From positions 1 to 27,041 of the forward strand of contig DLQI01000048.1 of NCBI GenBank assembly GCA_002478745.1: a stretch of 27,041 bases of DNA, read 5' to 3'. The translations under genes were made by a program, and so were the position numbers. Position 1 is the stretch's first letter. Each line of letters starts with the position of its first letter. This DNA comes from Rhodobacteraceae bacterium UBA7436 (GTDB taxonomy: Bacteria; Pseudomonadota; Alphaproteobacteria; Rhodobacterales; Rhodobacteraceae). Of the stretch, positions 6,567 to 15,041 are shown piece after piece. The notes below the pieces were generated by a model. The model ran no database searches and had not been told where the DNA came from. It saw nothing but the letters and a program-made list of their open reading frames with translations.

Positions 6567-7468
6567 GTAAGCGGATGATGCTCTAACACCAACTCGGTCA
6601 AACGTTCATCTAGCACATGGGTGTAGATTTCTGTGGTCGCGACATCCGCATGCCCCAACATCGCTTGGATAGATCGCAGATCCGCACCACCTGCCAACAG
6701 GTGGGTCGCAAAAGCGTGGCGTAATGTATGAGGTGTCACCTTGCTGGGTATGACGCCTCCGGCAACGGCTAACTCCTTGATCAACAGATAAAATCGGTGA
6801 CGCGTCAGATATCCTGCAACCCCGCGCGAAGGGAACAGATATTTGGAAGCTGCCTTGCCCTTAGACTTTGCCAAATCATCCGCCGCATCGCGAATGGGTA
6901 GCCATGCAACAAGCGCTTCGCGGGCAGGCGGGGATAGCGGTACAATTCGCTCTTTTCCCCCTTTACCAAGGATCAAAAGAATCCGCGGATCGCCGCGTGC
7001 TGCAGACACTGGCAAGCTGACCAATTCGGTCACACGCATACCTGTAGCGTAGAGTAGTTCCATCAAACAGGTGTTGCGAAGTGTATCGCGGCCAAGGGTA
7101 CGCGCGGCAGCTAAAAGACGATCAACCTCTTCGATATCAAGGGTTTTTGGTAATTTTTTATCAAGGCCTGGCCCGGCAATTTGAATGGCTGGATTGTCTT
7201 CGCGCCAACCTTCTTCAAATGCAAAACGGTAGATTTGATTGATTGAGGACAGGCGGCGGGCCCGTGTTGATTTGGCCAAACCTTGGGCATCGCAATATAT
7301 CAAATAATGTTCGACGTCGTCTTGGGATGCGATAAGAAAATCGACAGATTTGCGGGCCAGCCATGCCTCAAAATCTTTTAGGTCGCGGCCATAGGCCAGT
7401 AACGTGTTGTTTGCCGCGCCCAGCTCAGCCGCTTGGGCCTCTAGAAATGTTGATATCCATTGGCTCAT
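6542..7468 (-). CDS. xerD: Tyrosine recombinase XerD
   Basis: A 308-aa site-specific recombinase that with XerC resolves chromosome dimers at dif during division. All six catalytic residues are visible: R145 (ATGMRVTEL), K172 (GKGGKER), H247 and R250 (HTLRH), H273 (LGHAD) and Y282 (IYTHV). The N-terminal SAM-like DNA-binding domain covers about residues 1-90. Length is normal for XerD. The start overlaps the stop of the upstream 514-aa gene by 4 bp (ATGA), which points to translational coupling in a three-gene leftward operon. The position beside aroK-aroB is typical of Rhodobacterales xerD rather than xerC; that assignment is from context and residue spacing. The end overlaps the convergent metallophosphatase-like gene by 25 bp. 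Confidence 0.92.
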   Translation of the reverse strand: MSQWISTFLEAQAAELGAANNTLLAYGRDLKDFEAWLARKSVDFLIASQDDVEHYLIYCDAQGLAKSTRARRLSSINQIYRFAFEEGWREDNPAIQIAGPGLDKKLPKTLDIEEVDRLLAAARTLGRDTLRNTCLMELLYATGMRVTELVSLPVSAARGDPRILLILGKGGKERIVPLSPPAREALVAWLPIRDAADDLAKSKGKAASKYLFPSRGVAGYLTRHRFYLLIKELAVAGGVIPSKVTPHTLRHAFATHLLAGGADLRSIQAMLGHADVATTEIYTHVLDERLTELVLEHHPLTQNDKRKS

Positions 7469-9009
7469 CTGGCCGGTGTCGCGATCAATATTTGTAGAGC
7501 AGCGCGGCGTGCGACGTCCTCTAACCCAAACGCGCGCAATGTCCCCAAAGCGGCGCTAAGTTGACCCATATCGCCGTCGCTGCCGGATTGAAGCATTGTG
7601 AGTGTGTTGAGCAATGCATGGCCCAGTTCACTATTTTTAGCTTGTTGCAGCAAGGTTGGGTCCGCTGAATCGGAGGAGAAACCGCGTTTTATTGCTATTT
7701 TTAGGGGACTGTCCGCGGTGATTGCGCTTACGTCACCTAGTGCAACCGCCGTGCGGAATGGATGCCTATCTGCCGCATCAGGGAAAGTCGCCGCAGCACT
7801 TTCATATAGGGAACTGTACTGGATAATATCGAGGGCATCATCATGTACTTGCGGTGGTAGTTCGGTTTTCAATACGCTTTCTGCGAAAAGGGTCGCGAAT
7901 GGGGCGGCTAGGTTGGCTGCTTGCATGCGCGACCATGCGGTGGGCATGGTTTTGGCAATAGCAGCTGCGCTTCGAGTGTTCAGCGCGGTTTCGAACCGCT
8001 GAACAGCTGCGACATGGTCCCAGATGCCGCCGGAGGCTGCGGGGCTGCGTTGTGAGTATATCCCCAGCAAGCGATTTGCTGGCAATGCACCAGATTGCGC
8101 GAGCCGCTCGGCACCTTCGATTTGGGTTTTCCATCCGGCAATATCACGCAGATCAGCATTGGCATATGCCAGTGGCCAACTGCGGGTTGTTATGGGCTGA
8201 CCTAAGGCTTCGTGCATCCGAAACAAAAGGGGGCTTGGCGTGGTCGGGCGTGGAAGCGGTGCGTCGCCTTCAAACAGGTCAGGGTCCAAGAACCGCTCAA
8301 GAACAGCAGCTTGATCTGGTGTAACCGTGCCCAATGTTCGCGCTGTGCCAAAAAGCAATGCGGCGGTGTTCCAGTCGCCCGACCGGGCGGCGCAAAAAAT
8401 GCGATAAGCGAAATCGGGGGCTAAAAACGGAGTGGCATTGATCAATGCACAGCTTGCGGTTTCAGTCTCATTTAACAAGGACGCATCGATAAAGCGCTGT
8501 GCGATCTCTGGGTTCTTCGACGGTCCAATTTGTTCAATCAAAGCAAGTGCTGGATCAAGTGCGCCAGCTTTTACAAGTGCGTCGACGCGGGCCAAATCAA
8601 ACTCGGCGGCTTTACCGCTTGCAGGATCAGCGACTGCCAATAGCAGGGTGAATAGGGTCGCTTGCGCTGCAGGCAACGTCAAAGTTGGCATATTCGCCAA
8701 AGTTTGTGCCAGCATCGCCGCGTCAGACTTGGCCCAAAGGTTTGTAGGTAAACCGGAAACGGTTGAGGGCACTAAGCCAATGATTTGCGCTGTCGGGCCA
8801 TCCAAGGTTGTGACGGTTACACCGGGGAGGGTCGCGCCGTTGCTGACTTCGGGTTCATCTGGCGCCAATTGGATGGGTGCGGACTGTGGAATGCTGTCCA
8901 GCCAATCGATCGCAGACAGCGGACGTTCTGTAACAGTGTTCTGCGCCAAAGCGCTGCTGCCGCAGGTCGCCGCAATCAATACGGCCTGACAAAAGAGCTT
9001 AGTCTGCAT
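7465..9009 (-). CDS. Exported 514-aa helical protein of unknown function
   Basis: I recognise no named domain. The N-terminus MQTKLFCQAVLIAATCGSSALAQ is a clear Sec signal peptide with likely cleavage after ALA near residue 22, so the protein is periplasmic or surface-exposed. The rest is rich in Ala, Leu and short helices (for example ALDPALALIEQIGPSKNPEIAQRFID split over 150-180), which suggests an alpha-solenoid scaffold like TPR/HEAT proteins. No catalytic motif stands out. It sits between a 49-aa membrane peptide (11-bp overlap at its start) and xerD (4-bp overlap at its end). This tight operon suggests co-expression and perhaps a role linked to the membrane peptide. A link to XerD function is not implied by the sequence. 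Confidence 0.85.
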   Translation of the reverse strand: MQTKLFCQAVLIAATCGSSALAQNTVTERPLSAIDWLDSIPQSAPIQLAPDEPEVSNGATLPGVTVTTLDGPTAQIIGLVPSTVSGLPTNLWAKSDAAMLAQTLANMPTLTLPAAQATLFTLLLAVADPASGKAAEFDLARVDALVKAGALDPALALIEQIGPSKNPEIAQRFIDASLLNETETASCALINATPFLAPDFAYRIFCAARSGDWNTAALLFGTARTLGTVTPDQAAVLERFLDPDLFEGDAPLPRPTTPSPLLFRMHEALGQPITTRSWPLAYANADLRDIAGWKTQIEGAERLAQSGALPANRLLGIYSQRSPAASGGIWDHVAAVQRFETALNTRSAAAIAKTMPTAWSRMQAANLAAPFATLFAESVLKTELPPQVHDDALDIIQYSSLYESAAATFPDAADRHPFRTAVALGDVSAITADSPLKIAIKRGFSSDSADPTLLQQAKNSELGHALLNTLTMLQSGSDGDMGQLSAALGTLRAFGLEDVARRAALQILIATPAR

Positions 9010-9148
9010 TCAGGATCAATGGTTGGCGGACTTCAACTTGGGGTGCTGAGAAATCAGCACCAAAAAACGGACCAACATATGCGTAGCCGACCAGCCCAAT
9101 GAACGCTAGAATAGCGATCATAAACAACAGCTTGATCAGTTTGCCCAT
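8999..9148 (-). CDS. Small single-pass membrane protein, first gene of the xerD operon
   Basis: A 49-aa protein starting MGKLIKLLFMIAILAFIGLV, with one hydrophobic helix at about residues 5-24 and a short polar tail ending RQPLILNAD. Two N-terminal lysines predict the N-terminus in the cytoplasm and the tail in the periplasm. The start at 9148 has only a weak AAGG about 12 nt upstream. Its 3' end overlaps the start of the exported 514-aa gene by 11 bp, so the two are probably translated together. The tail could contact the exported protein, but that is inference. I recognise no family name. Confidence 0.72.
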   Translation of the reverse strand: MGKLIKLLFMIAILAFIGLVGYAYVGPFFGADFSAPQVEVRQPLILNAD

Positions 9149-9187
9149 GGGTTCATTTGCCTTTTTAGATTCTTACTTTTCATAACT

Positions 9188-9193
9188 TATATA
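9188..9193 (+). promoter_or_regulatory. Candidate -10 box upstream of aroK
   Basis: TATATA lies about 37 nt before the aroK start in an AT-rich divergent gap (9149-9229). A weak -35 (TTAGAT, 9165-9170) sits 17 bp upstream. Assignment is by eye only. Confidence 0.3.
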
Positions 9194-9229
9194 TGGCCTT
9201 TCCGACAATATCACGTCATTCAGTGGAAT

Positions 9230-9826
9230 ATGAACGAAATTGAGCAAACGATGGCCGATATGCCAAATCCGAATGTCCGTTACACGTTGTTAAAGACGGT
9301 TGTGATGGTCGGAATGATGGGGGCTGGCAAGACGGCTGTTGGGCGTGCCTTGGCCCAACGGTTGGGCGTTGCCTTTTTGGACAGTGACGCAGAAATCGAA
9401 GTTGCAGCCAATCGCAGCGTGCCAGAAATCTTTGAACGCGACGGTGAAGCCTTTTTTCGCAGCAGAGAAACACAGATCATTGAGCGTTTGTTGATCGAAA
9501 AACGATGTATCCTATCGACGGGTGGCGGAGCGTTTTTGAGTGAGAAAAACCGTACAAATATTTCGGCGCAAGGCATCTCTGTTTGGCTCAACGCCGATCT
9601 TGAGTTATTGTGGAGCCGCGTACGCAGCAAAGACACGCGCCCATTGCTACGCACCGATGATCCTCGGGGCACGTTGAAAAATATATACGATCAACGGGTT
9701 CCTATCTATTCCTTAGCAGACCTAACTGTGGGCTCTGCTCCTGAGTATTCAATTGAAGATATGGTGGATCAAGTGATTGACGCATTAGTTGCCCGCAATG
9801 ATATTTTGGAGGTTCACAATGCGTGA
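9230..9826 (+). CDS. aroK: Shikimate kinase
   Basis: A 198-aa cytoplasmic kinase that phosphorylates shikimate at the 3-hydroxyl with ATP in aromatic amino acid synthesis. The P-loop GMMGAGKT is at residues 28-35, the shikimate-binding DSD at 51-53, FFRSRET near 75-81 supplies a binding Arg, STGGGAF is the GGG substrate loop, and DTRPLL holds the lid Arg region. It has about 20 more N-terminal residues than the shortest homologues. An alternative start at 9251 (MADMPNPN) is possible, since neither has a strong ribosome site. The end overlaps aroB by 8 bp, the classic coupled aroKB arrangement. Confidence 0.95.
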   Translation: MNEIEQTMADMPNPNVRYTLLKTVVMVGMMGAGKTAVGRALAQRLGVAFLDSDAEIEVAANRSVPEIFERDGEAFFRSRETQIIERLLIEKRCILSTGGGAFLSEKNRTNISAQGISVWLNADLELLWSRVRSKDTRPLLRTDDPRGTLKNIYDQRVPIYSLADLTVGSAPEYSIEDMVDQVIDALVARNDILEVHNA

Positions 9827-10928
9827 TATCGTTTCTGTAAATTTGCCGGGTCGTGAATATGATATCCACATCGGTCCGGGCCTTCTGCAAGATGCGGGAA
9901 CGCTGATCGCGCCGTTGTTAAGTCAGCCACGCGTACGTGTCATCACAGATGAAACTGTTGGTGCGCTGCATTTGGAAACATTGCGTTCAGGGTTGGCGAG
10001 TGCTGGTATCGCGATGGAATCCTTGGCGTTGAAACCGGGTGAGGGGACCAAGAATTGGGAGAACCTAAGCACCTGCGTTGAATGGCTGCTGGACCAAAAA
10101 GTCGAACGGCGCGATGTGGCTGTAGCCTTCGGTGGTGGTGTCATTGGTGATTTGGTTGGATTTGCCGCCGCAATCTTACGCCGCGGTGTACGGTTCGTAC
10201 AAATTCCTACGTCGCTTTTGGCGCAGGTCGACAGCTCTGTGGGTGGCAAAACCGGTATCAACACCCGTCACGGTAAGAACCTTGTTGGATCGTTTCACCA
10301 ACCTAGCCTTGTTCTGGCAGATATTGATGTCCTTGGAACGCTGACACCGCGTGATTTTCTGGCGGGCTGTGGTGAAGTCGTCAAATACGGTTTGCTTGGG
10401 GATGCCGAGTTCTTTGAGTGGCTTGAGGGAAATGGCCCTAAAATGGCGGCTGGCGATGTTGCGGCCCGTGTGCATGCTGTGCGCCGCTCGGTTGAGATGA
10501 AAGCGGAGATTGTAACGCGAGATGAGACCGAGCAAGGGGATCGTGCGCTTTTGAACCTTGGCCACACATTCTGTCATGCCCTTGAGGCAGCAACAGGCTA
10601 CTCTGATCGTCTGTTGCATGGCGAAGGCGTTGCTATCGGTTGTGCGTTAGCGTTTGAGGTCTCTTCCAAGATGGGACTGTGTTCCCAGGAAGACCCAAGT
10701 CGTTTGCGGGCGTTCCTAAAGGATATGGGTATGAAAACGGATCTCTCAGACATCGATGGTGATCTGCCCAGTGCTGAAGCTTTGGTTGAGCTGATGGGGC
10801 AGGACAAAAAGGTTCTGGACGGTCAGCTAAGATTTATTCTGACGCGCGGCATTGGGACATCCTTTGTCACCAGTGATGTGTCGCGGGATTTGATCGTTGA
10901 AGTGTTGGAAGATGCGCTAAAGCCTTAA
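9819..10928 (+). CDS. aroB: 3-Dehydroquinate synthase
   Basis: A 369-aa NAD- and divalent-metal-dependent enzyme that converts DAHP to 3-dehydroquinate, the second step of the shikimate pathway. Visible motifs are GGGVIGDLVGF (nucleotide binding), SSVGGKTGINTRHGKN (phosphate and catalytic Lys region), and the metal ligands in AGCGEVVKYG (Glu), LNLGHTFCHALE (His) and LLHGEG (His). The ATG at 9819 was chosen because TTGGAGG (9806-9812) lies 6 nt upstream and the family N-terminus fits; the in-frame ATG at 9789 has no such site. It overlaps aroK by 8 bp and ends about 30 bp before a strong terminator. Confidence 0.96.
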   Translation: MRDIVSVNLPGREYDIHIGPGLLQDAGTLIAPLLSQPRVRVITDETVGALHLETLRSGLASAGIAMESLALKPGEGTKNWENLSTCVEWLLDQKVERRDVAVAFGGGVIGDLVGFAAAILRRGVRFVQIPTSLLAQVDSSVGGKTGINTRHGKNLVGSFHQPSLVLADIDVLGTLTPRDFLAGCGEVVKYGLLGDAEFFEWLEGNGPKMAAGDVAARVHAVRRSVEMKAEIVTRDETEQGDRALLNLGHTFCHALEAATGYSDRLLHGEGVAIGCALAFEVSSKMGLCSQEDPSRLRAFLKDMGMKTDLSDIDGDLPSAEALVELMGQDKKVLDGQLRFILTRGIGTSFVTSDVSRDLIVEVLEDALKP

Positions 10929-10957
10929 TTCTATTAATTTGGTCTCGATACAAAACG

Positions 10958-10996
10958 AAATAGCGGGGCTCAAATGAATGAGCCCCGCTATTTTTT
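10958..10996. terminator. Bidirectional intrinsic terminator between aroB and ssb
   Basis: AAATAGCGGGGCTCA (10958-10972) and its exact complement (10979-10993) form a 15-bp stem with a 6-nt loop, followed by a T run on the plus strand (10991-10996). On the minus strand the arm ends in TTT followed by CGTTTTG. It therefore serves aroB (ending 10928) and the convergent ssb (ending 11029). Confidence 0.93.
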
Positions 10997-11028
10997 GTCG
11001 TGCTAAACGCGCAATTACGCGCAGTGGT

Positions 11029-11547
11029 TTAGAACGGAATTTCGTCGTCTAGATCACGTGACGGAGCAGGGGCGCCAGAGCCACCACCAGAATTGCCGCC
11101 ACCGTAGCCGCCGCCGTTATCAGATGGACCTGAATCATAGCCCATTGATCCGCCACCACCGCCACCGCCGTAGTTGCCTCCGCCGCCACCTTCGCTGCGG
11201 CCGTCTAGCATTGTCAAAGTACCGCCAAAGCCCTGCAGAACAACTTCGGTGCTGTATTTGTCAACGCCAGCTTGATCTTGCCATTTACGGGTCTGAAGTT
11301 GGCCCTCGATGTAAACTTTGCTGCCCTTCTTGAGGTATTGCTCAGCGATGCGCACAAGCCCTTCTTGGAAGATAGCGACAGAGTGCCATTCAGTTTTTTC
11401 TTTGCGCTCGCCCGTGTTGCGGTCTTTCCACGTCTCAGACGTTGCAATGCGAAGGTTGCAAACTTTGCCACCGTTTTGGAATGAACGCACTTCTGGGTCG
11501 CGACCCAAATTGCCAATTAGGATTACTTTGTTCACTGAGCCAGCCAT
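11029..11547 (-). CDS. ssb: Single-stranded DNA-binding protein
   Basis: A 172-aa SSB that protects single-stranded DNA in replication and repair as a homotetramer. The OB fold covers about residues 1-110 (SVNKVILIGNLGRDPEVR, ATSETWKD, EWHSVAIF, KVYIEGQLQTRKW). A long Gly-rich disordered linker follows (about 120-155). The acidic tip ends DDEIPF, the conserved hook for partner proteins. The start at 11547 has GGGGGA about 5 nt upstream. It is transcribed alone, leftward, into the shared terminator. No alphaproteobacterial SOS box (GTTC-N7-GTTC) is visible in its 5' gap. Confidence 0.97.
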   Translation of the reverse strand: MAGSVNKVILIGNLGRDPEVRSFQNGGKVCNLRIATSETWKDRNTGERKEKTEWHSVAIFQEGLVRIAEQYLKKGSKVYIEGQLQTRKWQDQAGVDKYSTEVVLQGFGGTLTMLDGRSEGGGGGNYGGGGGGGSMGYDSGPSDNGGGYGGGNSGGGSGAPAPSRDLDDEIPF

Positions 11548-11650
11548 GGCATCCCCCGTTTATAAAATCTTTTGACGCTGCACATACTAATCGCAAATAC
11601 GAATCCGGAGCACATCAATTTCAGAGACCCTATACCGACAGCGCTTTGGT

Positions 11651-11668
11651 TAAAACATCGTAAAACAT
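11651..11668. repeat. Two tandem TAAAACAT copies, 10-bp period
   Basis: TAAAACAT occurs at 11651-11658 and again at 11661-11668, one helical turn apart, in the divergent gap between ssb and the lytic transglycosylase gene. A second short direct repeat, TTTGATC, lies nearby (11685-11691 and 11702-11708). Both could be regulator half-sites on one DNA face. Confidence 0.35.
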
Positions 11669-11697
11669 GATCCATGACGGCTAATTTGATCAGATCA

Positions 11698-11726
11698 TTG
11701 GTTTGATCGTTAAAAGTGTCTATATT
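11698..11726 (+). promoter_or_regulatory. Candidate sigma-70 promoter of the lytic transglycosylase gene
   Basis: TTGGTT (11698-11703) and TATATT (11721-11726) are separated by 17 bp, a good match to -35 and -10 consensus spacing. The predicted transcript would start near 11733, about 28 nt before the ATG at 11761. Confidence 0.45.
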
Positions 11727-11760
11727 GCGCGTGAGGCAGATGTCGTGGGGCTAAGACAGA

Positions 11761-12351
11761 ATGCGCATAGGTATAGTTGTAACGATTGTTTTATCGTTTG
11801 TGGGCGAGGCTGCTTTGGCGGATGGTTTCTCATCCAGAAACCGTAAATCGCTGTTTTCTTCGCAAACTAAGATTTTGGATAATCGCGCATCAAAGCAATA
11901 CAGCAAGTCAGTACGTTTAAAGCCAGCGAACGTGAATACACCGTCAAAATGGGCTGATGAAACCTCCCAGCGTTTCAGCGGAAAATATAAGGGCCAGTTC
12001 CTTCCAGTAGCACGTGCAGCTGCGCGACGTCATGGCATTCCCGAAGACTTGTTTCTGCGTTTGATCCAACAAGAAAGCAATTGGAACCCAACGGCGAAAT
12101 CCCATGCCGGAGCCTATGGATTGGCGCAACTGATACCGTCAACCGCCCGCTATCTTGGCGTGGATATCCGTGACCCATATCAAAACGTCGACGGTGGTGC
12201 GCGCTATCTTAAAGAACAATATCGTACGTTTGGATCATGGCGTTTGGCGTTGGCTGCCTACAACGCAGGGCCGGGTGCCGTCAAAAAATATGGTGGCGTT
12301 CCGCCATTCAAAGAGACGCGCAACTATGTAAAAGTGATCTGGGGTAGCTAA
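11761..12351 (+). CDS. Secreted SLT-type lytic transglycosylase
   Basis: A 196-aa peptidoglycan-cleaving enzyme of the GH23/SLT family, acting in the periplasm. A signal peptide (MRIGIVVTIVLSFVGEAALA) probably ends after residue 20. A basic, low-complexity linker covers about 21-75. The SLT domain holds catalytic E105 in LIQQESNWNP, then GAYGLAQLIPSTA and AYNAGPGAV, the three hallmark motifs. The domain fills the C-terminus with nothing after it, so this is a compact single-domain enzyme. No LysM or SPOR domain is present. The ribosome site is weak. It stands apart from ssb, with its own likely promoter at 11698-11726. Confidence 0.93.
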   Translation: MRIGIVVTIVLSFVGEAALADGFSSRNRKSLFSSQTKILDNRASKQYSKSVRLKPANVNTPSKWADETSQRFSGKYKGQFLPVARAAARRHGIPEDLFLRLIQQESNWNPTAKSHAGAYGLAQLIPSTARYLGVDIRDPYQNVDGGARYLKEQYRTFGSWRLALAAYNAGPGAVKKYGGVPPFKETRNYVKVIWGS

Positions 12352-12436
12352 GCTTCGTCTTCATTTGGCCTTTCACTGTTCAACTTTTTGCCATTTTTTC
12401 ACGTAATAGGTGTCTTGTATTTTATGAGGGCACCAT

Positions 12437-12883
12437 ATGTCAGTTTCATCGACCAGTTTTTCAGATCGCTTAACCCGTTTAGATAACAATTCCGTAAAAT
12501 TGTATGCGGGTAATGAAACACCTCAAGAATATGAGCCTGGCAAGCTGATCTGCGCGATGCCAAAGGTCAAAAAGGCCTATTGGACGTCGATCATTATTGG
12601 TGCGATTTTTGGCGCTGTTGCAGGACACTTGTTTAAAACGAATGTCGGGATTGAGATGTTCTTTTCCCAACCTCTGCTCGTTGTGTTCGCAATCGTCAAA
12701 GCCAACCAAATGACTGCGGGCATTTGCCTTGCGATGTTAGCAGGACCCGTCTGTGCGCTTGCGTTTCAGTTGTTCAGCCGTACCAAAACCCGCTTGGCTC
12801 AATTTTGGTGGTCATATGTTGCCGGTTCAATCGCAGCAAACGCGACGGCGTGGTATTACTTTTACCTCACCATGACAGCCTAG
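12437..12883 (+). CDS. Small multi-pass membrane protein of unknown function
   Basis: A 148-aa protein with a soluble N-terminus (about 1-45) followed by roughly three to four hydrophobic segments (near 48-65, 75-90, 92-112 and 122-145). I recognise no family. The start has GAGGG about 7 nt upstream, which supports the ATG at 12437. The stop codon is one base from the stop of the convergent ABC ATPase gene (12885), with no terminator between them. Confidence 0.7.
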   Translation: MSVSSTSFSDRLTRLDNNSVKLYAGNETPQEYEPGKLICAMPKVKKAYWTSIIIGAIFGAVAGHLFKTNVGIEMFFSQPLLVVFAIVKANQMTAGICLAMLAGPVCALAFQLFSRTKTRLAQFWWSYVAGSIAANATAWYYFYLTMTA

Positions 12884-12884
12884 T

Positions 12885-14972
12885 TCACTCGGCTGCAATT
12901 TTAATCACCGCTTCCATGCCTGCCAATTCTTCGTCGCTTAGATGGCACTTAACCTGATGCCCCGCTGCGATTTCACGGACTGGCGGAATTTCAGTGTCAC
13001 ATAGTCCACCTGAAACTTTTGATTTCCAACCACAGCGCGTTTGGAATGGGCAACCCGGTGGTGGGTTCATGGCAGACGGAATGTCACCTTCAAGTACGAT
13101 ATGTTTCTTGATCACCGAAGTGTCGGCAATTGGAACGGCTGACAATAACGCTTCTGTGTAAGGGTGGTAGGGTGGTGAAAATACCTGATCTGTGGTGCCA
13201 AGTTCAACGACATGTCCCAGATACATTACCATCACGCGGTCAGATAGATATCGTACAATCGACAAGTCGTGGCTGATAAACAGCAAGGTGGTTTTGTGTT
13301 CGCGTTGGATATCCATCAACAGATCAGTGACGGCGGCCTGAACGGATACATCCAGTGCGGAAACGGGTTCATCTGCGACAACTATGCGTGCGTCACCTGC
13401 AAATGCACGGGCAATTCCGACGCGTTGTTTCTGACCGCCAGACAGTTGGCGCGGCATGCGATCTGCGAATTCGCGCGGCAGCTTTACCAAATCAAGCAAT
13501 TCTAACATGCGTGTGCGGCGTTCCGCTTCGCTGTTGCCGACTTTGAAGATTTCAAGCGCGCGGATGATTTGGCTGCCAATTGTCATGGACGGATTCAGTG
13601 TATCAAACGGGTTTTGGAATACCATCTGAACATCAGCAACCGTTTTGGTATCGCGATCTTCGATTGCGGTGTTTTGGACGGCTTTATTGTCCAACAAGAT
13701 TTCGCCGCCGGTTGCAGTTTCTAACCCCATAAGAACCTTTGCAAATGTGGACTTGCCACAGCCAGATTCACCAACAATCGCTAACGTTTCGGATTCACGC
13801 GCTTCAAAAGACAGTGTTTCATTGGCTTTGACGACCTTCTTGTTGCCACCACCAAAGATGGCATTTGCAGCGACCTCATAGTGTTTTTTAAGGTTATCGA
13901 TTTTCAGAACAACATCGCCAATCGCGCCTTTTTCTTTTTTATCCGCCGCAATCAAAGGGGCGTCCCAATCGATCTCTGCAAACTTTAGGCAACGGCTTTC
14001 GTGGCGATCACCGTGTTCGACATGGGCCATTGGAATCGCTTTGCTGGAGTTACAGCGGCCCTCCTCAAAATAGTCGCAGCGCGGCCCAAAATTACATCCC
14101 TTTGGGCGCTCGTGGGGCAGGGGGAAGTTCCCGGGGATTGCTACGAGCGGACGAGAATTCTTGTCTGCACCCGGCAATGGGATCGAACGAAACAACGCTT
14201 GGGTATATGGATGCTGCATTTTGTCGAAGACGTCTTCGATACGGCCTGTCTCAACGGCCTCACCTGAATACATCACGCATATGCGGTCACAGGTTTCTAG
14301 GACAAGGCCAAGGTTGTGACTGATGAACAGCATGGATGTGCCGTATTTCTTTCCCAAATCTTTGACCAGTTCCACAACAGCGGCCTCAACCGTCACGTCT
14401 AGGGCCGTTGTCGGTTCGTCCAAGATCAAAAGGGATGGCTCAGACATCAAAGCCATTGCAATGACGATACGCTGCTGTTGACCACCAGACAGCTGGTGGG
14501 GGAATGAATTGAGGATACGTTCAGGGTCAGGCAGCTTAACATCTGTGACAACCTGCAACGCGCGCTTATAGGCGTCTGTTTCAGACATATCCTGATGGAT
14601 CATTGGCACTTCCATCAGCTGTTTACCGATCCGCATCGCTGGGTTCAGTGATGCCATTGGTTCTTGATAGATCATCGCGATCTCACAACCGCGAATGTTA
14701 CGTAACTCTTCCATCGTCATTTGGCATAAATCTTGACCTTTAAACTTGATTGTACCGCCAACGACGCGACCATTTTTGCCCAAATCCTGCATGACGCCAA
14801 GGGCCACGGTGGACTTACCACATCCACTTTCACCAACCAGTCCAACGGCCTCGCCGGGCTGAACAGTCACTGAGAAATCCATAACCGCTGGGATCTCGCG
14901 CAGTCGCGTGAAAAACGAGATCGATAGGTTTTCTATCTCAAGGATAGGTCCATCATAGTCTTGCGTCGTCAT
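12885..14972 (-). CDS. Fused double ATPase of an oligopeptide/dipeptide-type ABC importer (DppD-DppF fusion)
   Basis: A 695-aa protein with two complete nucleotide-binding domains that power the importer. Each half has a Walker A (GESGCGKST near residues 48 and 413), an ABC signature (LSGGQQQR, LSGGQKQR) and a Walker B (LLILDEP, IVVADEP). Each half ends in an oligopeptide-type C-terminal extension with four cysteines (first GCNFGPRC plus two more, second GCPFQTRC plus two more). Similar cysteines hold a [4Fe-4S] cluster in some characterised Dpp/Opp ATPases; whether this one does is inference. Two ATG codons three codons apart are possible. The first, at 14981, touches the GGGAG ribosome site, so I chose 14972, which has 9 nt spacing. 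It is the last gene of a leftward operon with two permeases. Confidence 0.93.
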   Translation of the reverse strand: MTTQDYDGPILEIENLSISFFTRLREIPAVMDFSVTVQPGEAVGLVGESGCGKSTVALGVMQDLGKNGRVVGGTIKFKGQDLCQMTMEELRNIRGCEIAMIYQEPMASLNPAMRIGKQLMEVPMIHQDMSETDAYKRALQVVTDVKLPDPERILNSFPHQLSGGQQQRIVIAMALMSEPSLLILDEPTTALDVTVEAAVVELVKDLGKKYGTSMLFISHNLGLVLETCDRICVMYSGEAVETGRIEDVFDKMQHPYTQALFRSIPLPGADKNSRPLVAIPGNFPLPHERPKGCNFGPRCDYFEEGRCNSSKAIPMAHVEHGDRHESRCLKFAEIDWDAPLIAADKKEKGAIGDVVLKIDNLKKHYEVAANAIFGGGNKKVVKANETLSFEARESETLAIVGESGCGKSTFAKVLMGLETATGGEILLDNKAVQNTAIEDRDTKTVADVQMVFQNPFDTLNPSMTIGSQIIRALEIFKVGNSEAERRTRMLELLDLVKLPREFADRMPRQLSGGQKQRVGIARAFAGDARIVVADEPVSALDVSVQAAVTDLLMDIQREHKTTLLFISHDLSIVRYLSDRVMVMYLGHVVELGTTDQVFSPPYHPYTEALLSAVPIADTSVIKKHIVLEGDIPSAMNPPPGCPFQTRCGWKSKVSGGLCDTEIPPVREIAAGHQVKCHLSDEELAGMEAVIKIAAE

Positions 14973-15041
14973 TGTCGTCATCTCCCTGTTCGGAGGTTAA
15001 GCCGGTATCAAATGCCTGACTTCGGTGTTCATAGGTATCGG

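Noticed and set aside
8432..8989. Plus-strand 185-codon open frame
   Set aside because: Antisense to the signal-peptide end of the 514-aa exported protein; Ala/Ser-rich composition follows from the reverse reading of that gene.
11548..11760. LexA/SOS box upstream of ssb
   Set aside because: I looked for GTTC-N7-GTTC or its complement, the usual alphaproteobacterial site, and found none.
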